A DNA stretch of 64,000 bases from Pacificimonas sp036351775 (GCA_036351775.1 JAZBPX010000018.1:1-64000); one strand, 5' to 3'; shown: positions 52,443 through 60,288, counted from the stretch's first letter. The notes: a model not told the origin generated them from the sequence alone. Translations and numbers: made by a program.

Positions 52443-52454
52443 TTGTCCGGACAA
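52443..52454. promoter_or_regulatory. TTGTCCGGACAA palindrome, candidate GntR operator (site 5)
   Basis: Perfect palindrome in the divergent gap between 52370 and 52465, with outer flanks ATAA and TTAT adding symmetry. A -10-like CATAAT (52437-52442) for the rightward genes abuts it, so a bound repressor would cover the transcription start. Confidence 0.82.
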
Positions 52455-52464
52455 CTTATCGGTC

Positions 52465-53814
52465 ATGATCACGCGCCATATCCTGACGATTCCCGCGGGG
52501 CCGGACGCCCCCGCGCGGCGCGCGCACTACCGGCGCTGCGGGTCCGGGCCGCTGCTGCTGATGGTGCACCAGAGCCCGCGCAGTTCCGCCGAATATGAGG
52601 AACTGATGCAGCGCTGGGGCGCGAGTTTCACCTGCGTCGCGCCCGACACGCCGGGCTTTGGCCAATCGGATGCGCTGCCGGGCGTGCCAGAGATTGCCGA
52701 TTTTGCCGATGCGCTGGCGGGATTCGTGAACGCGTTGGGAGTGAAGCGGTGCGCCGCCTATGGCTTTCATTCCGGCGGGATCATTCTGGTGACGGCGCTG
52801 AAGCGGCACCCGGCGCTGTTTTCCGCGCTGGCGGTGGGCGGCTATGCGATCTGGACCGCGGAAGAGATGGCACTGTTCGGGGACCGCTACTTGCCGCCCT
52901 TCCTGCCGAGCGCTTACGGCGAGCATTTGACCTGGCTTTGGAACCGGCTGCTTGAGCAGAGCTGGTTCTTCCCGTGGTTCGATTTGCGCGACGAGGCGCG
53001 GCTGAGCGTTGCCCATGCCGATGTGAGCCGGGTGCAGGCGGCGGTCATGGAGATGCTGGACTCCGGCAATGCCTACCAGGCGGGATACGGTGCCGTTCTC
53101 CGCGCGCCTCGCGATATCCCCTCGCCCGATATGATGACACCGCCGGTCCTGATCACGGCCTATGATGGCGACCCGCTACAGGCGCATATCGACCGGCTGG
53201 GCGCAATGCCGGCGGGTTGGGCAGCGCGGAAAGTGGGAGCGCCGCAGGCGCATCAGGATGACAGCCTCGCCTTCCTGCGTGAACATACGCCGGATGAACC
53301 CTGTCCGGCGCTCGGCGAGGATGAGGGTGAAGGCTGGCTGGCGGTGGGCGAAGGGCTGATCCACTGGCGCGGGACGCGCGGCGGGGCGCTGAGCCTGCAC
53401 AATCCGGCGGCGGAGATGAGCGCGCCAAAGCCGGGCGATCTCGCCATCGATGTGCCGGGTCACGGTCTCTCCAGCGATTTCGACGATGTGGAGGGCGCAA
53501 TCATCGCCACCGCCGAAGCGCTCGGTTCGAAGACCACGCACTGGCCGGACGCCCCGATCGGCGATCCGGACAAGCTCTACCGGGACCTGACGCCAGACCG
53601 GTTCGGCGCTCACCTTCTCCGCGCGTGGAGCGCTGCGCGTGCCGAGGCGCTGTTTGCGCCCTGGTATGCGGCCGACAAGGACCATGCGCTTCCTGTCGAT
53701 CAGGACGCGCTCGATCCTGCCGCCATAGCCGAGCGCGCCCGCGCCCGGCTGCGTGCAGGGGATGCTGCAAATCGCTATCATGAGCTACTGACACGAAGGA
53801 CCAAGGACGAATGA
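52465..53814 (+). CDS. Tandem alpha/beta-hydrolase: active N-domain, degenerate C-domain
   Basis: A 449-residue protein. I choose ATG 52465; a TTG at 52429 would translate the operator. Residues ~1-265 form an alpha/beta hydrolase with VAPDTPGFGQSD, the nucleophile elbow GFHSGG near residue 103 and a probable His in APQAHQDD near 262. Residues ~270-449 look like a second, truncated copy: IDVPGHGLSSDFD mirrors the first domain's DTPGFGQSD block, but no GxSxG elbow follows. It overlaps the next gene by 4 bp. Substrate unknown; ester, amide or C-C hydrolysis possible. Confidence 0.85.
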   Translation: MITRHILTIPAGPDAPARRAHYRRCGSGPLLLMVHQSPRSSAEYEELMQRWGASFTCVAPDTPGFGQSDALPGVPEIADFADALAGFVNALGVKRCAAYGFHSGGIILVTALKRHPALFSALAVGGYAIWTAEEMALFGDRYLPPFLPSAYGEHLTWLWNRLLEQSWFFPWFDLRDEARLSVAHADVSRVQAAVMEMLDSGNAYQAGYGAVLRAPRDIPSPDMMTPPVLITAYDGDPLQAHIDRLGAMPAGWAARKVGAPQAHQDDSLAFLREHTPDEPCPALGEDEGEGWLAVGEGLIHWRGTRGGALSLHNPAAEMSAPKPGDLAIDVPGHGLSSDFDDVEGAIIATAEALGSKTTHWPDAPIGDPDKLYRDLTPDRFGAHLLRAWSAARAEALFAPWYAADKDHALPVDQDALDPAAIAERARARLRAGDAANRYHELLTRRTKDE

Positions 53815-54359
53815 TCGATATCGCCAAGGAAATGCCTCTTCTCGCCCGGCACGAGGGCGTCTGGGACGGAGTCTATACATATTTCAACGACCGCAACGAG
53901 AAAGTGGACGAGCATGCCAGCCGCCTTCTCTGCCGCATACCGGATACGGGCGATGTGCCCTATCACCAGACGAACCATTACCGCTGGGCGGATGGAAAGA
54001 CGGAAATCCGCGACTTTCCCGCCGAATATCGCGACGGGCGCATCTGGTGGGACAATGAGCTGATCCAGGGCTGGGCTGCGGAGGTGCCGCTGGATGACCT
54101 CAACCGCACGATGATGCTGTACTGGCAGCGGACCGGCGATCCGTCCCTGTATCTCTACGAGCAAATCCAGATTTCGGACGATGGACAGAGCCGCTGCCGC
54201 ACCTGGCACTGGATCCGCAACGGGCTGCTGGAAACCCGCACGGCCATTCAGGAGCGCTTCGTGACAAAGGACTGGCGCGCCATTGATGCCGAGATGAAAG
54301 CCGCCGAGGCGGAGGGTCGAGAGATCGCCTTTGGCGGCTTTCCCGCCCACGCCGCCTAG
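53811..54359 (+). CDS. Calycin-like (DUF3598-type) protein of unknown function
   Basis: A 182-residue soluble protein. The N-terminus LLARHEGVWDGVYTYFN followed by many paired strands (HYRWADGKTEIRDFPAEYRDG; MLYWQRTGDPSLYLYEQIQISDDG; RTWHWIRNG) suggests a calycin-type beta-barrel that binds a small ligand. I am not certain of the family. It overlaps the alpha/beta-hydrolase gene and lies 22 bp before leuC-like, within the operon, so it may handle a pathway intermediate. Confidence 0.75.
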   Translation: MIDIAKEMPLLARHEGVWDGVYTYFNDRNEKVDEHASRLLCRIPDTGDVPYHQTNHYRWADGKTEIRDFPAEYRDGRIWWDNELIQGWAAEVPLDDLNRTMMLYWQRTGDPSLYLYEQIQISDDGQSRCRTWHWIRNGLLETRTAIQERFVTKDWRAIDAEMKAAEAEGREIAFGGFPAHAA

Positions 54360-54381
54360 ACAGGAGACACGCTTACCCGCC

Positions 54382-55761
54382 ATGCCGAAAACGCTCTTCG
54401 ACAAGATCTGGGATACGCATCTCGTGGCCGACACGGCGGCGGGGGCGGGCCTGATCGCGATCGACCGCGTGTTCCTGCACGAACGGACGGGCGCGGCGGC
54501 GCTGGGACGAATGGCGGAGATGGGGCGGACGGTGCGCGACCCGAACCGCGTCTTTGCCGTCATGGACCATATCATCGACACGCGGCCGGGGCGCGGCGAC
54601 GGCACGCTGATGCCGGGCGGCGAGGGCTTCATCACCGAAACGCGCGCGGCCTGCCAACGGGCCGGGATCACGCTGTTCGACGTCAACGACCGCGATCAGG
54701 GGATCGTGCATGTCATCTCGCCGGAGCTGGGCGTTGTGCTCCCGGGCGTGACGCTCGTTGCGCCCGACAGCCATACCTGCACGCAAGGGGCGTTCGGCGC
54801 GCTGGCTTGGGGCATCGGCTCGTCGGAGGCCGAGCATGCGATGGTGACAGGCACGCTCCGTATGGAGAAGCCGAAAACCATGCGCGTGACGTTTGATGGC
54901 GATCTCGCGGGGGGGGTGACGGCGAAAGACATAGCGCTGCACCTCCTCAGCCGACACGGTGCCAGCGGGGGTTCAGGCCATGCGGTGGAGTTCGCCGGGT
55001 CCGCGGTCAGCGCGCTCGACGTGGAGGGGCGGATGACCCTTTGCAACATGGCGACCGAATTCGGAGCGATGGCCGGTTTCATCGCACCGGACGAGAAGAG
55101 CTTCGCCTACCTCGCCGGTCGCCGCTACGCACCGGCTGCCTTCGATGAACCTTACTGGCAGACGCTCAAATCGGACGAGGGCGCGGTGTTCGACCGCGAG
55201 ATCGAAATCGATGCCGCGGAGATCGCGCCGATGGTCAGCTGGGGTACGAGCCCGGAGGAAGCCATCGCTGTGTCCGGCGCGGTCCCGCAGGGCAGCGCGC
55301 GGGTGCACGAGTATATCGGCCTGCCCCCCGGACAGCCCATCGCCGGAACGCCTATCGACGCGGCCTTTATCGGCAGCTGCACAAACAGCCGTATCTCTGA
55401 CCTCCGCCGCGCCGCCGCGCTGCTTCGGGGCCTCCGGGTTGCGCCGTCCGTAACGAAGGCGCTGGTGGTACCCGGGTCGTCCGCGGTCAAACGGCAGGCG
55501 GAGGCGGAGGGTCTCGACAAGATCTTCGAGGCCGCCGGGTTCGAATGGCGCATGAGCGGCTGTTCGCTCTGCTTCTATGCGGGCGGCGAGGGCTTCGCGA
55601 AGGGCAGCCGGACGATCAGCAGCACCAACCGCAATTTCGAGGGGCGGCAGGGACCGGGAATCCGCACGCATATCGCCAGCCCGGAAACCGTGGCCGCCAG
55701 TGCCATTGCTGGGGTCATTGCCGATCCGCGCGAACTCGCCACAGAGGCGGCCGCGGCATGA
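54382..55761 (+). CDS. LeuC-type hydro-lyase large subunit, diverged substrate loop
   Basis: A 459-residue aconitase-superfamily subunit, started at ATG 54382 (PKTLFDKIWDTH). The [4Fe-4S] cysteines are kept: GSCTNSR near residue 333 and the two in GCSLC near 395. Canonical LeuC has MNPD after GCSMCLA, but here the stretch reads FYAGGEGF, so substrate recognition has probably changed. Partner leuD-like follows with a 4-bp overlap. With an HMG-CoA-lyase-type and CaiB gene downstream and no other leucine genes, it likely hydrates or isomerises an alkyl-malate or citraconate-type diacid in catabolism. Confidence 0.9.
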   Translation: MPKTLFDKIWDTHLVADTAAGAGLIAIDRVFLHERTGAAALGRMAEMGRTVRDPNRVFAVMDHIIDTRPGRGDGTLMPGGEGFITETRAACQRAGITLFDVNDRDQGIVHVISPELGVVLPGVTLVAPDSHTCTQGAFGALAWGIGSSEAEHAMVTGTLRMEKPKTMRVTFDGDLAGGVTAKDIALHLLSRHGASGGSGHAVEFAGSAVSALDVEGRMTLCNMATEFGAMAGFIAPDEKSFAYLAGRRYAPAAFDEPYWQTLKSDEGAVFDREIEIDAAEIAPMVSWGTSPEEAIAVSGAVPQGSARVHEYIGLPPGQPIAGTPIDAAFIGSCTNSRISDLRRAAALLRGLRVAPSVTKALVVPGSSAVKRQAEAEGLDKIFEAAGFEWRMSGCSLCFYAGGEGFAKGSRTISSTNRNFEGRQGPGIRTHIASPETVAASAIAGVIADPRELATEAAAA

Positions 55762-56366
55762 CACCCTTTCCCGTTCCGCTGACTGGCCGCGCCGCGCCGC
55801 TGATCGCCGACAATGTCGATACCGACACGATCATTCCCAGCCGGGAGATGCGAACGACGGGGCGTACGGGACTGGCGGACGGACTGTTCGCCCCGTGGCG
55901 CTACAGCGATGCAGATGCGCGCAAGGAAAATCCCGACTTCGTGCTGAATCACGACCTCTACCGCGATGCGCGCATCCTGCTCGGCGGCGCGAACTTCGGT
56001 TGTGGGTCCAGCCGTGAACATGCGGTCTGGGCGCTTTCCGAATGGGGAATTCGCGCGATTATCGCAGCAGGTTTCGCGCCGATCTTTCGCGGCAACTGCA
56101 TCCGCAACGGCATCCTTCCGGTGACGCTCGGGCGCGCCGTCGTTGAGGGTCTGGCGGGTGCCGCAGTCAGCATCGACTTGGCCGCGCAGACCGTTTCGGC
56201 GGACGGTGCCCGCTACGACTTCACCCTTGATGCGGAGACCAAACAGATGTTGCTGGAAGGCCTCGACGCCATCGACCTGACCCTGACCAAACAGGACGCG
56301 ATCGACGACTGGACGGCCCGCGACCGCGCCGCCCGCCCCTTGGTTTACCTGGAGATTGCCACATGA
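55758..56366 (+). CDS. LeuD-type hydro-lyase small subunit
   Basis: A 202-residue swivelling-domain subunit started at ATG 55758 overlapping the large-subunit stop. It contains NVDTDTIIPSREM near residue 20 and the conserved NFGCGSSREHAVWAL near 78. The DTD-IIP segment differs slightly from leucine-pathway LeuD at the substrate-specificity loop. It forms the heterodimer with the upstream subunit. The stop overlaps the next start. Confidence 0.9.
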   Translation: MTPFPVPLTGRAAPLIADNVDTDTIIPSREMRTTGRTGLADGLFAPWRYSDADARKENPDFVLNHDLYRDARILLGGANFGCGSSREHAVWALSEWGIRAIIAAGFAPIFRGNCIRNGILPVTLGRAVVEGLAGAAVSIDLAAQTVSADGARYDFTLDAETKQMLLEGLDAIDLTLTKQDAIDDWTARDRAARPLVYLEIAT

Positions 56367-57283
56367 CCGAAATACTGGTTTCGGAGGTCGGTCCGCGCGA
56401 CGGGCTGCAATCCATCGACCGCGTGATGCCGCTGGCGGCGAAGAAGCGCTGGATCGCCGCCGAGGCCGCCGCCGGGGTGCGCGAGATCGAGGTCGGCAGC
56501 TTCGTGCCGCCCAGCCTGCTGCCGCAAATGGCGGATACCGCGGAAGTGGTTAAGTTTGCGAAGACCATCGACGGGCTGACCGTCGTGACGCTGGTCCCGA
56601 ACGCGAAGGGCGCGCAGCGCGCCGCTGACGCGGGAGTCGATGCGATGAGCATTCCGTTCTCGATGTCGGAAACGCACAGCCTGAAAAATGTGCGGAAGGA
56701 TCACCCGGCGATGCTGGCCGAGATCAAGGCTTGTGGAGAGGTCGCACGGGAACATGGAATCGGCTTTGCCGTGAGCCTGTCGACAGCTTTCGGGTGCACC
56801 ATGGAGGGGGCGGTCTCGCCGGATGCGGTGGCGCGGCTGGCGGAGCAGGTTGCCGAGATGGGGGTAACGGATTTTAGTCTCTCGGATACAACGGGTTATG
56901 CCGATCCGGCGCAGGTCAAGAGCCTGACCCGGAAGGTGCAGGCGGCGATTGGCGCGGACAAGCTGACGACGCTGCACCTCCACAATACACGCGGCCTCGG
57001 CCTCGCCAACGTGGTGGCAGGTCTGGAGGAAGGCTTCACCACCTTCGACGCTTCGCTCGGTGGGCTGGGCGGCTGTCCGTTCGCGCCCGGCGCGAGCGGT
57101 AATCTGGTGACGGAGGACCTCGTCCTGATGCTGAACAGCATGGGACTGAAAACCGGCATCGACCTTGAGAAGCTGCTGGCCGTGCGGCCGATCCTGGAGG
57201 AGGCGCTTCCCGGCGAGCCGCTATACGGCTTTACGCCCGATGCCGGACCGATGCTGGATTACCGCGAGCGCCTGGCCTCGTGA
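56363..57283 (+). CDS. Hydroxymethylglutaryl-CoA lyase family enzyme
   Basis: A 306-residue DRE-TIM metallolyase. EVGPRDGLQSI near residue 9 holds the catalytic Arg-Asp, SLSDTTGYADP near 172, metal His pair in LHLHNTRGLGLANV near 207, and GGLGGCPFAPGASGNLVTEDLV with the flexible-loop Cys near 240. It cleaves HMG-CoA or a related 3-hydroxyacyl-CoA (for example a citramalyl-type CoA) to acetyl-CoA plus an oxo product. Placement between leuCD-like genes and a CoA-transferase suggests a diacid-CoA substrate. Confidence 0.93.
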   Translation: MTEILVSEVGPRDGLQSIDRVMPLAAKKRWIAAEAAAGVREIEVGSFVPPSLLPQMADTAEVVKFAKTIDGLTVVTLVPNAKGAQRAADAGVDAMSIPFSMSETHSLKNVRKDHPAMLAEIKACGEVAREHGIGFAVSLSTAFGCTMEGAVSPDAVARLAEQVAEMGVTDFSLSDTTGYADPAQVKSLTRKVQAAIGADKLTTLHLHNTRGLGLANVVAGLEEGFTTFDASLGGLGGCPFAPGASGNLVTEDLVLMLNSMGLKTGIDLEKLLAVRPILEEALPGEPLYGFTPDAGPMLDYRERLAS

Positions 57284-58467
57284 CGGACAGCGCCCCGACC
57301 CCGCTGAAAGGCCTTAAGGTCGTCGAGTTCACGCACATGGTGATGGGGCCGGCGGTCGGGCACATCCTCGCAGGCCTCGGCGCGGACGTCGTGCGGATCG
57401 AGCCGATTGGCGGCGACCGGACACGGCGGCTGCTGGGATCGGGCGCGGGCTATTTCCCTATGTACAATCGCGGCAAGCGCTCGATCTGCCTGAACCTGAA
57501 GAGCGAGGACGGGCTGGCCGTCGCAAAGGACCTGGTCGCGGGCGCGGACATTCTGGTTGAAAATTTTCGGCCCGGCGCACTGGACCGCCTGGGCCTTGGC
57601 TATGAGCCATGCGCGGCGGACAATCCGCAGCTGATCTACTGTTCCGAAAAAGGCTTCCTGCCCGGCCCCTATGAGGAACGCACGGCACTGGACGAAGTGG
57701 CGCAGATGATGGGCGGCCTCGCCTATATGACCGGGCCGCCGGGCAAGCCGCTGCGCGCCGGGGCGAGCGTGATCGACGTGACCGGGGGCATGTTCGGCGT
57801 GATCGGCGTGCTGGCCGCGCTGGAGGAGCGCCACCGCACCGGCAGGGGCCAGAAGGTCGTCGCCAGCCTGTTCGAAACCACCGCCTATCTGGTCGGCCAG
57901 CATATGGCGCAGTTCGCCGTCACCGGAACGCCTGCGGCCCCCATGCCCACGCGCGTGTCGGCCTGGGCGATCTACGACGTGTTCGAAACGAAGGACGAGC
58001 CGGTGTTCATCGGCGTGGTGACGGACGCGCTTTGGCAGAAATTCTGCGCGCTGTTCGGGCTCGATGAGCTGTGGGCCGACCAGTCCATCCGCGAGAATAA
58101 TGCGCGCGTGCAGGCGCGGGACCGGATCATGCCGCAGATCCGCACGCTGATCGGCGACATGACGCGGGACGAGGTGATCGCGAAGCTGGACGGGACCGGC
58201 CTGCCGTTTGCGCCCATCGGCAAGCCCGAAGAGCTGTTCGACGATCCGCAGCTGGCAAAGGGCGGCATGGAACCGGTCACGCTGGCGGACGGCACGGATA
58301 CGCGCCTGCCGACGATCCCGCTGGAAATGGGCGGAAAGCGGCCCGTCCGCGCCCATGCCATGCCGGCGCCGGGTGCCGATTCGCGCGATGTCCTGACCGC
58401 GCTGGGCTATGCCGAAGACCGTATCGAACGCCTGCTGTCCGCGGGCGCTGTTGGAGAAACGCTATGA
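57280..58467 (+). CDS. CaiB/BaiF CoA-transferase, copy 3
   Basis: A 395-residue family III CoA-transferase from a GTG start overlapping the lyase stop. It shows VVEFTHMVMGPAVGHILAGLGADVVRIEP, NRGKRSICLNL and a catalytic Asp in RTALDEVAQMMGG near residue 135. It should load CoA on the hydroxydiacid made by the LeuCD-type enzyme so that the lyase can cleave it. It is clearly distinct from the two CaiB genes at 32-34 kb. Confidence 0.93.
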   Translation: MTDSAPTPLKGLKVVEFTHMVMGPAVGHILAGLGADVVRIEPIGGDRTRRLLGSGAGYFPMYNRGKRSICLNLKSEDGLAVAKDLVAGADILVENFRPGALDRLGLGYEPCAADNPQLIYCSEKGFLPGPYEERTALDEVAQMMGGLAYMTGPPGKPLRAGASVIDVTGGMFGVIGVLAALEERHRTGRGQKVVASLFETTAYLVGQHMAQFAVTGTPAAPMPTRVSAWAIYDVFETKDEPVFIGVVTDALWQKFCALFGLDELWADQSIRENNARVQARDRIMPQIRTLIGDMTRDEVIAKLDGTGLPFAPIGKPEELFDDPQLAKGGMEPVTLADGTDTRLPTIPLEMGGKRPVRAHAMPAPGADSRDVLTALGYAEDRIERLLSAGAVGETL

Positions 58468-59072
58468 TCCGTACCGCCCTAGCGAGCGTGAGTCTGGCCG
58501 CGCTGTCCGCCTGCACCACTGTTCCCGCCGACACGCCCGCCCAAATATCGCTCGCGCAGGCCGAAAAGCGCGCCATTGACGGCGTGATGACCGATGGATC
58601 GATCCCAACCGATGTGCGGCGCGTGTCGATCGTCGTGCGCGACATGGATCGCAGCCTCGCCTTTTACCGCGACGTCGTGGGCCTGGAGGTCAACTACGAT
58701 GCGGAGGTTACGCTGTCTGGCGTCGCGCTGCCCGTTGGTGAGCCGAACACGCGCGCGCGGCTGGTGCTCTTGAATTCGAACGATCCCTATGTGGGCTGGA
58801 TCGGGCTCCTGCACCTGCTCGACCCGCCGCTGGCCGACGAGCCCTATCCCACGCGCCTGTCACCGGGCAGCACGGTCATCGTCCTGAACACGGACGACGT
58901 GCCGGGACGGTGCGCCGCCGCCGCGAAGCTGCCGCGCGTGACGATGACCAGCGAGCCGCATCTGCAGATCTATCCGGGGCGGAACGGCGGGCCGGACATC
59001 CGGGTCATGGGCTGCAACCTGCTCGATCCCGACGGCATCGCCATCGAGATGAACCAACTGCTCGACGACTGA
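58464..59072 (+). CDS. VOC-superfamily lipoprotein
   Basis: A 202-residue protein with a lipoprotein signal, lipobox LSAC near residue 17, followed by a single glyoxalase-type module: RRVSIVVRDMDRSLAFYRDVVGLEVNYD and LLDPDGIAIEMNQ with a possible metal Glu. Most VOC enzymes are cytosolic, so a lipid-anchored one is unusual. It overlaps the CoA-transferase by 4 bp and ends the operon 52465-59072. Function unknown. Confidence 0.87.
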   Translation: MIRTALASVSLAALSACTTVPADTPAQISLAQAEKRAIDGVMTDGSIPTDVRRVSIVVRDMDRSLAFYRDVVGLEVNYDAEVTLSGVALPVGEPNTRARLVLLNSNDPYVGWIGLLHLLDPPLADEPYPTRLSPGSTVIVLNTDDVPGRCAAAAKLPRVTMTSEPHLQIYPGRNGGPDIRVMGCNLLDPDGIAIEMNQLLDD

Positions 59073-59098
59073 AGGACGGGCCGCGCTTCTGCACATCC

Positions 59099-59190
59099 AA
59101 CGCGCGTGTGCATGCCTGACCTGTCAACGCGCGCGGGCGCGTCTAACCTGTCATCTTAACGCGCGCGGGCTCGCCTAACCTGTCATTCCC
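59099..59190. repeat. Three degenerate ~30-bp tandem repeats ending ACCTGTCA
   Basis: Units at about 59100, 59127 and 59159 begin ACGCGCG and contain C-CCTAACCTGTCA-type ends, with unit lengths of 27 and 32 bp. The last unit merges into the TGTCATTCCCGCG palindromic repeat. Confidence 0.65.
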
Positions 59191-59288
59191 GCGAAGGCGG
59201 GGATCCAGTCCTTCAATGCGTTTGCAAATCGCGGCGCGGTGCCCGCGACTGTTGCGGTCAATGGATCCCCGCCTTCGCGGGGATGACA
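59181..59288. repeat. MITE-like element with 27-bp inverted ends
   Basis: Left end 59181-59207 (TGTCATTCCCGCGAAGG...) and right end 59262-59288 (...CTTCGCGGGGATGACA) are inverted with one mismatch. It is the same family as 12235-12318. Confidence 0.8.
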
Positions 59289-59465
59289 ATGAGCGTGCAG
59301 GGACAACGAGCTTGCAGGGGATCGCCCCCCAGATCACGAAGCGTTTGCAAATTGCGGCGCGGCGCTCGCGACTGTTGCGGTCAATGGATCCCCGCCTTCG
59401 CGGGGATGACAATGAGCGTGAAGGGACAACGAGCATGAAGGGGATCGCCCCGCTCAGATCACGAA
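59219..59465. repeat. Two-copy tandem duplication, period 123 bp
   Basis: Unit 1 (59219-59341) and unit 2 (59342-59465) both run CGTTTGCAAAT...GATCACGAA and carry the right MITE end (59262-59288 and 59385-59411). Differences are a few substitutions plus a 2-bp insertion near 59454. The unit boundary GATCACGAAG is the 3-prime end of the DUF6356 gene, so the duplication copied part of that gene's tail. The whole 59073-59453 gap is repeats; no gene is seen. Confidence 0.85.
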
Positions 59466-59690
59466 GTCGAGCGGCTGGGGCAGCTTGCTGCGGTTGACGA
59501 CCATGCGGCCGTGCAGGGTTTCGATCTGCTGGCTGCCGGTCTTCACGAACAGGAACGGGAGCAGCCCGTGCAGCATACACGCAAACCCGCCCAGCACCAT
59601 GCGGATGCCGAAGCCGACCGCGTGCGCGAAATGTTCGCCGTAGCTTTCGCCGACGGATTCGGGATGTTCCGTGAAGGCCCTGCGGATCAT
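59454..59690 (-). CDS. DUF6356 family small membrane protein
   Basis: A 78-residue protein started at ATG 59690 (IRRAFTEHPESVGESYGEHFAHA). One clear hydrophobic segment (VLGGFACMLHGLLPFLFV) suggests a single membrane helix. I associate it with DUF6356, common in sphingomonads and of unknown function. An earlier start at 59750 would overlap the divergent AsnC region. Its last codons are the source of a downstream tandem duplication. Confidence 0.82.
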   Translation of the reverse strand: MIRRAFTEHPESVGESYGEHFAHAVGFGIRMVLGGFACMLHGLLPFLFVKTGSQQIETLHGRMVVNRSKLPQPLDFVI

Positions 59691-59793
59691 GCTGTCATCT
59701 CCCAGTGTTCCAAGACGGAATAGCCTGGCTGGACGGAAATATCCTACCAATTTTCTGGCGTACTGCGGAAAAGGCGGTTACTTTATCCCAGCC

Positions 59794-60279
59794 ATGGCCC
59801 GTTCCGCAGAACTTGATCCCATCGACTGGCGAATCCTCGCTGTGTTGCAGGAGGACGCCTCCCTGTCAGTGCAGGCGATCGGCGAGCGGGTCGGCCTGTC
59901 GGCGAACCCCTGCTGGCGGCGCATCAAGCGGATGGAGGAGGCGGGGATCATTGCGCGGCGGGTGGCGCTGGTCGATCCGGCCAGCATCGGTCTTGCCATG
60001 ACCGTCTTCGTCGCCATTCGCACCAACCGTCACGATCCGGAATGGCTGGCGGCCTTTTCGCGCGGGATCGCCGGGATTGCGGAGATTACCGAGTGCCACC
60101 GCATGGCCGGCGACATCGACTATATGCTGAAGCTGCGGGTGCGTGACATGGCCGATTACGACCGCATCTATCAGCGGCTGATCGCGGAGGTGCCGGGCCT
60201 GTCCGACGTGACGGCGAGCTTTTCGATGGAGGAGTTGAAGGCAACCACGGCGCTGCCCGGTCCCCACGGCGCGCGCTGA
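59794..60279 (+). CDS. Lrp/AsnC-family transcriptional regulator
   Basis: A 161-residue regulator started at ATG 59794. The N-terminal HTH (DPIDWRILAVLQEDASLSVQAIGERVGLSANPCWRRIKRMEEAG) is followed by a RAM ligand-binding domain with MAGDIDYMLKLRVRDMADYDRIYQRLI. Such proteins usually respond to amino acids and autoregulate. The AT-richer stretch before the start (GGAAATATCC near 59737) may include its promoter and own site. Divergent from the DUF6356 gene and convergent with the hydrolase gene. Confidence 0.94.
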   Translation: MARSAELDPIDWRILAVLQEDASLSVQAIGERVGLSANPCWRRIKRMEEAGIIARRVALVDPASIGLAMTVFVAIRTNRHDPEWLAAFSRGIAGIAEITECHRMAGDIDYMLKLRVRDMADYDRIYQRLIAEVPGLSDVTASFSMEELKATTALPGPHGAR

Positions 60280-60288
60280 CCGCAGGCG

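Noticed and set aside
54382..56366. Leucine biosynthesis LeuC/LeuD as the plain annotation
   Set aside because: No leuA or leuB is adjacent, the specificity loop differs, and the genes are fused in an operon with catabolic CoA enzymes; I keep LeuCD-type without a leu gene name.
59099..59465. Possible CRISPR array
   Set aside because: Units have unequal spacing and degenerate sequence, there are no unique spacers of constant length and no cas genes; it is tandem and palindromic repeat DNA.
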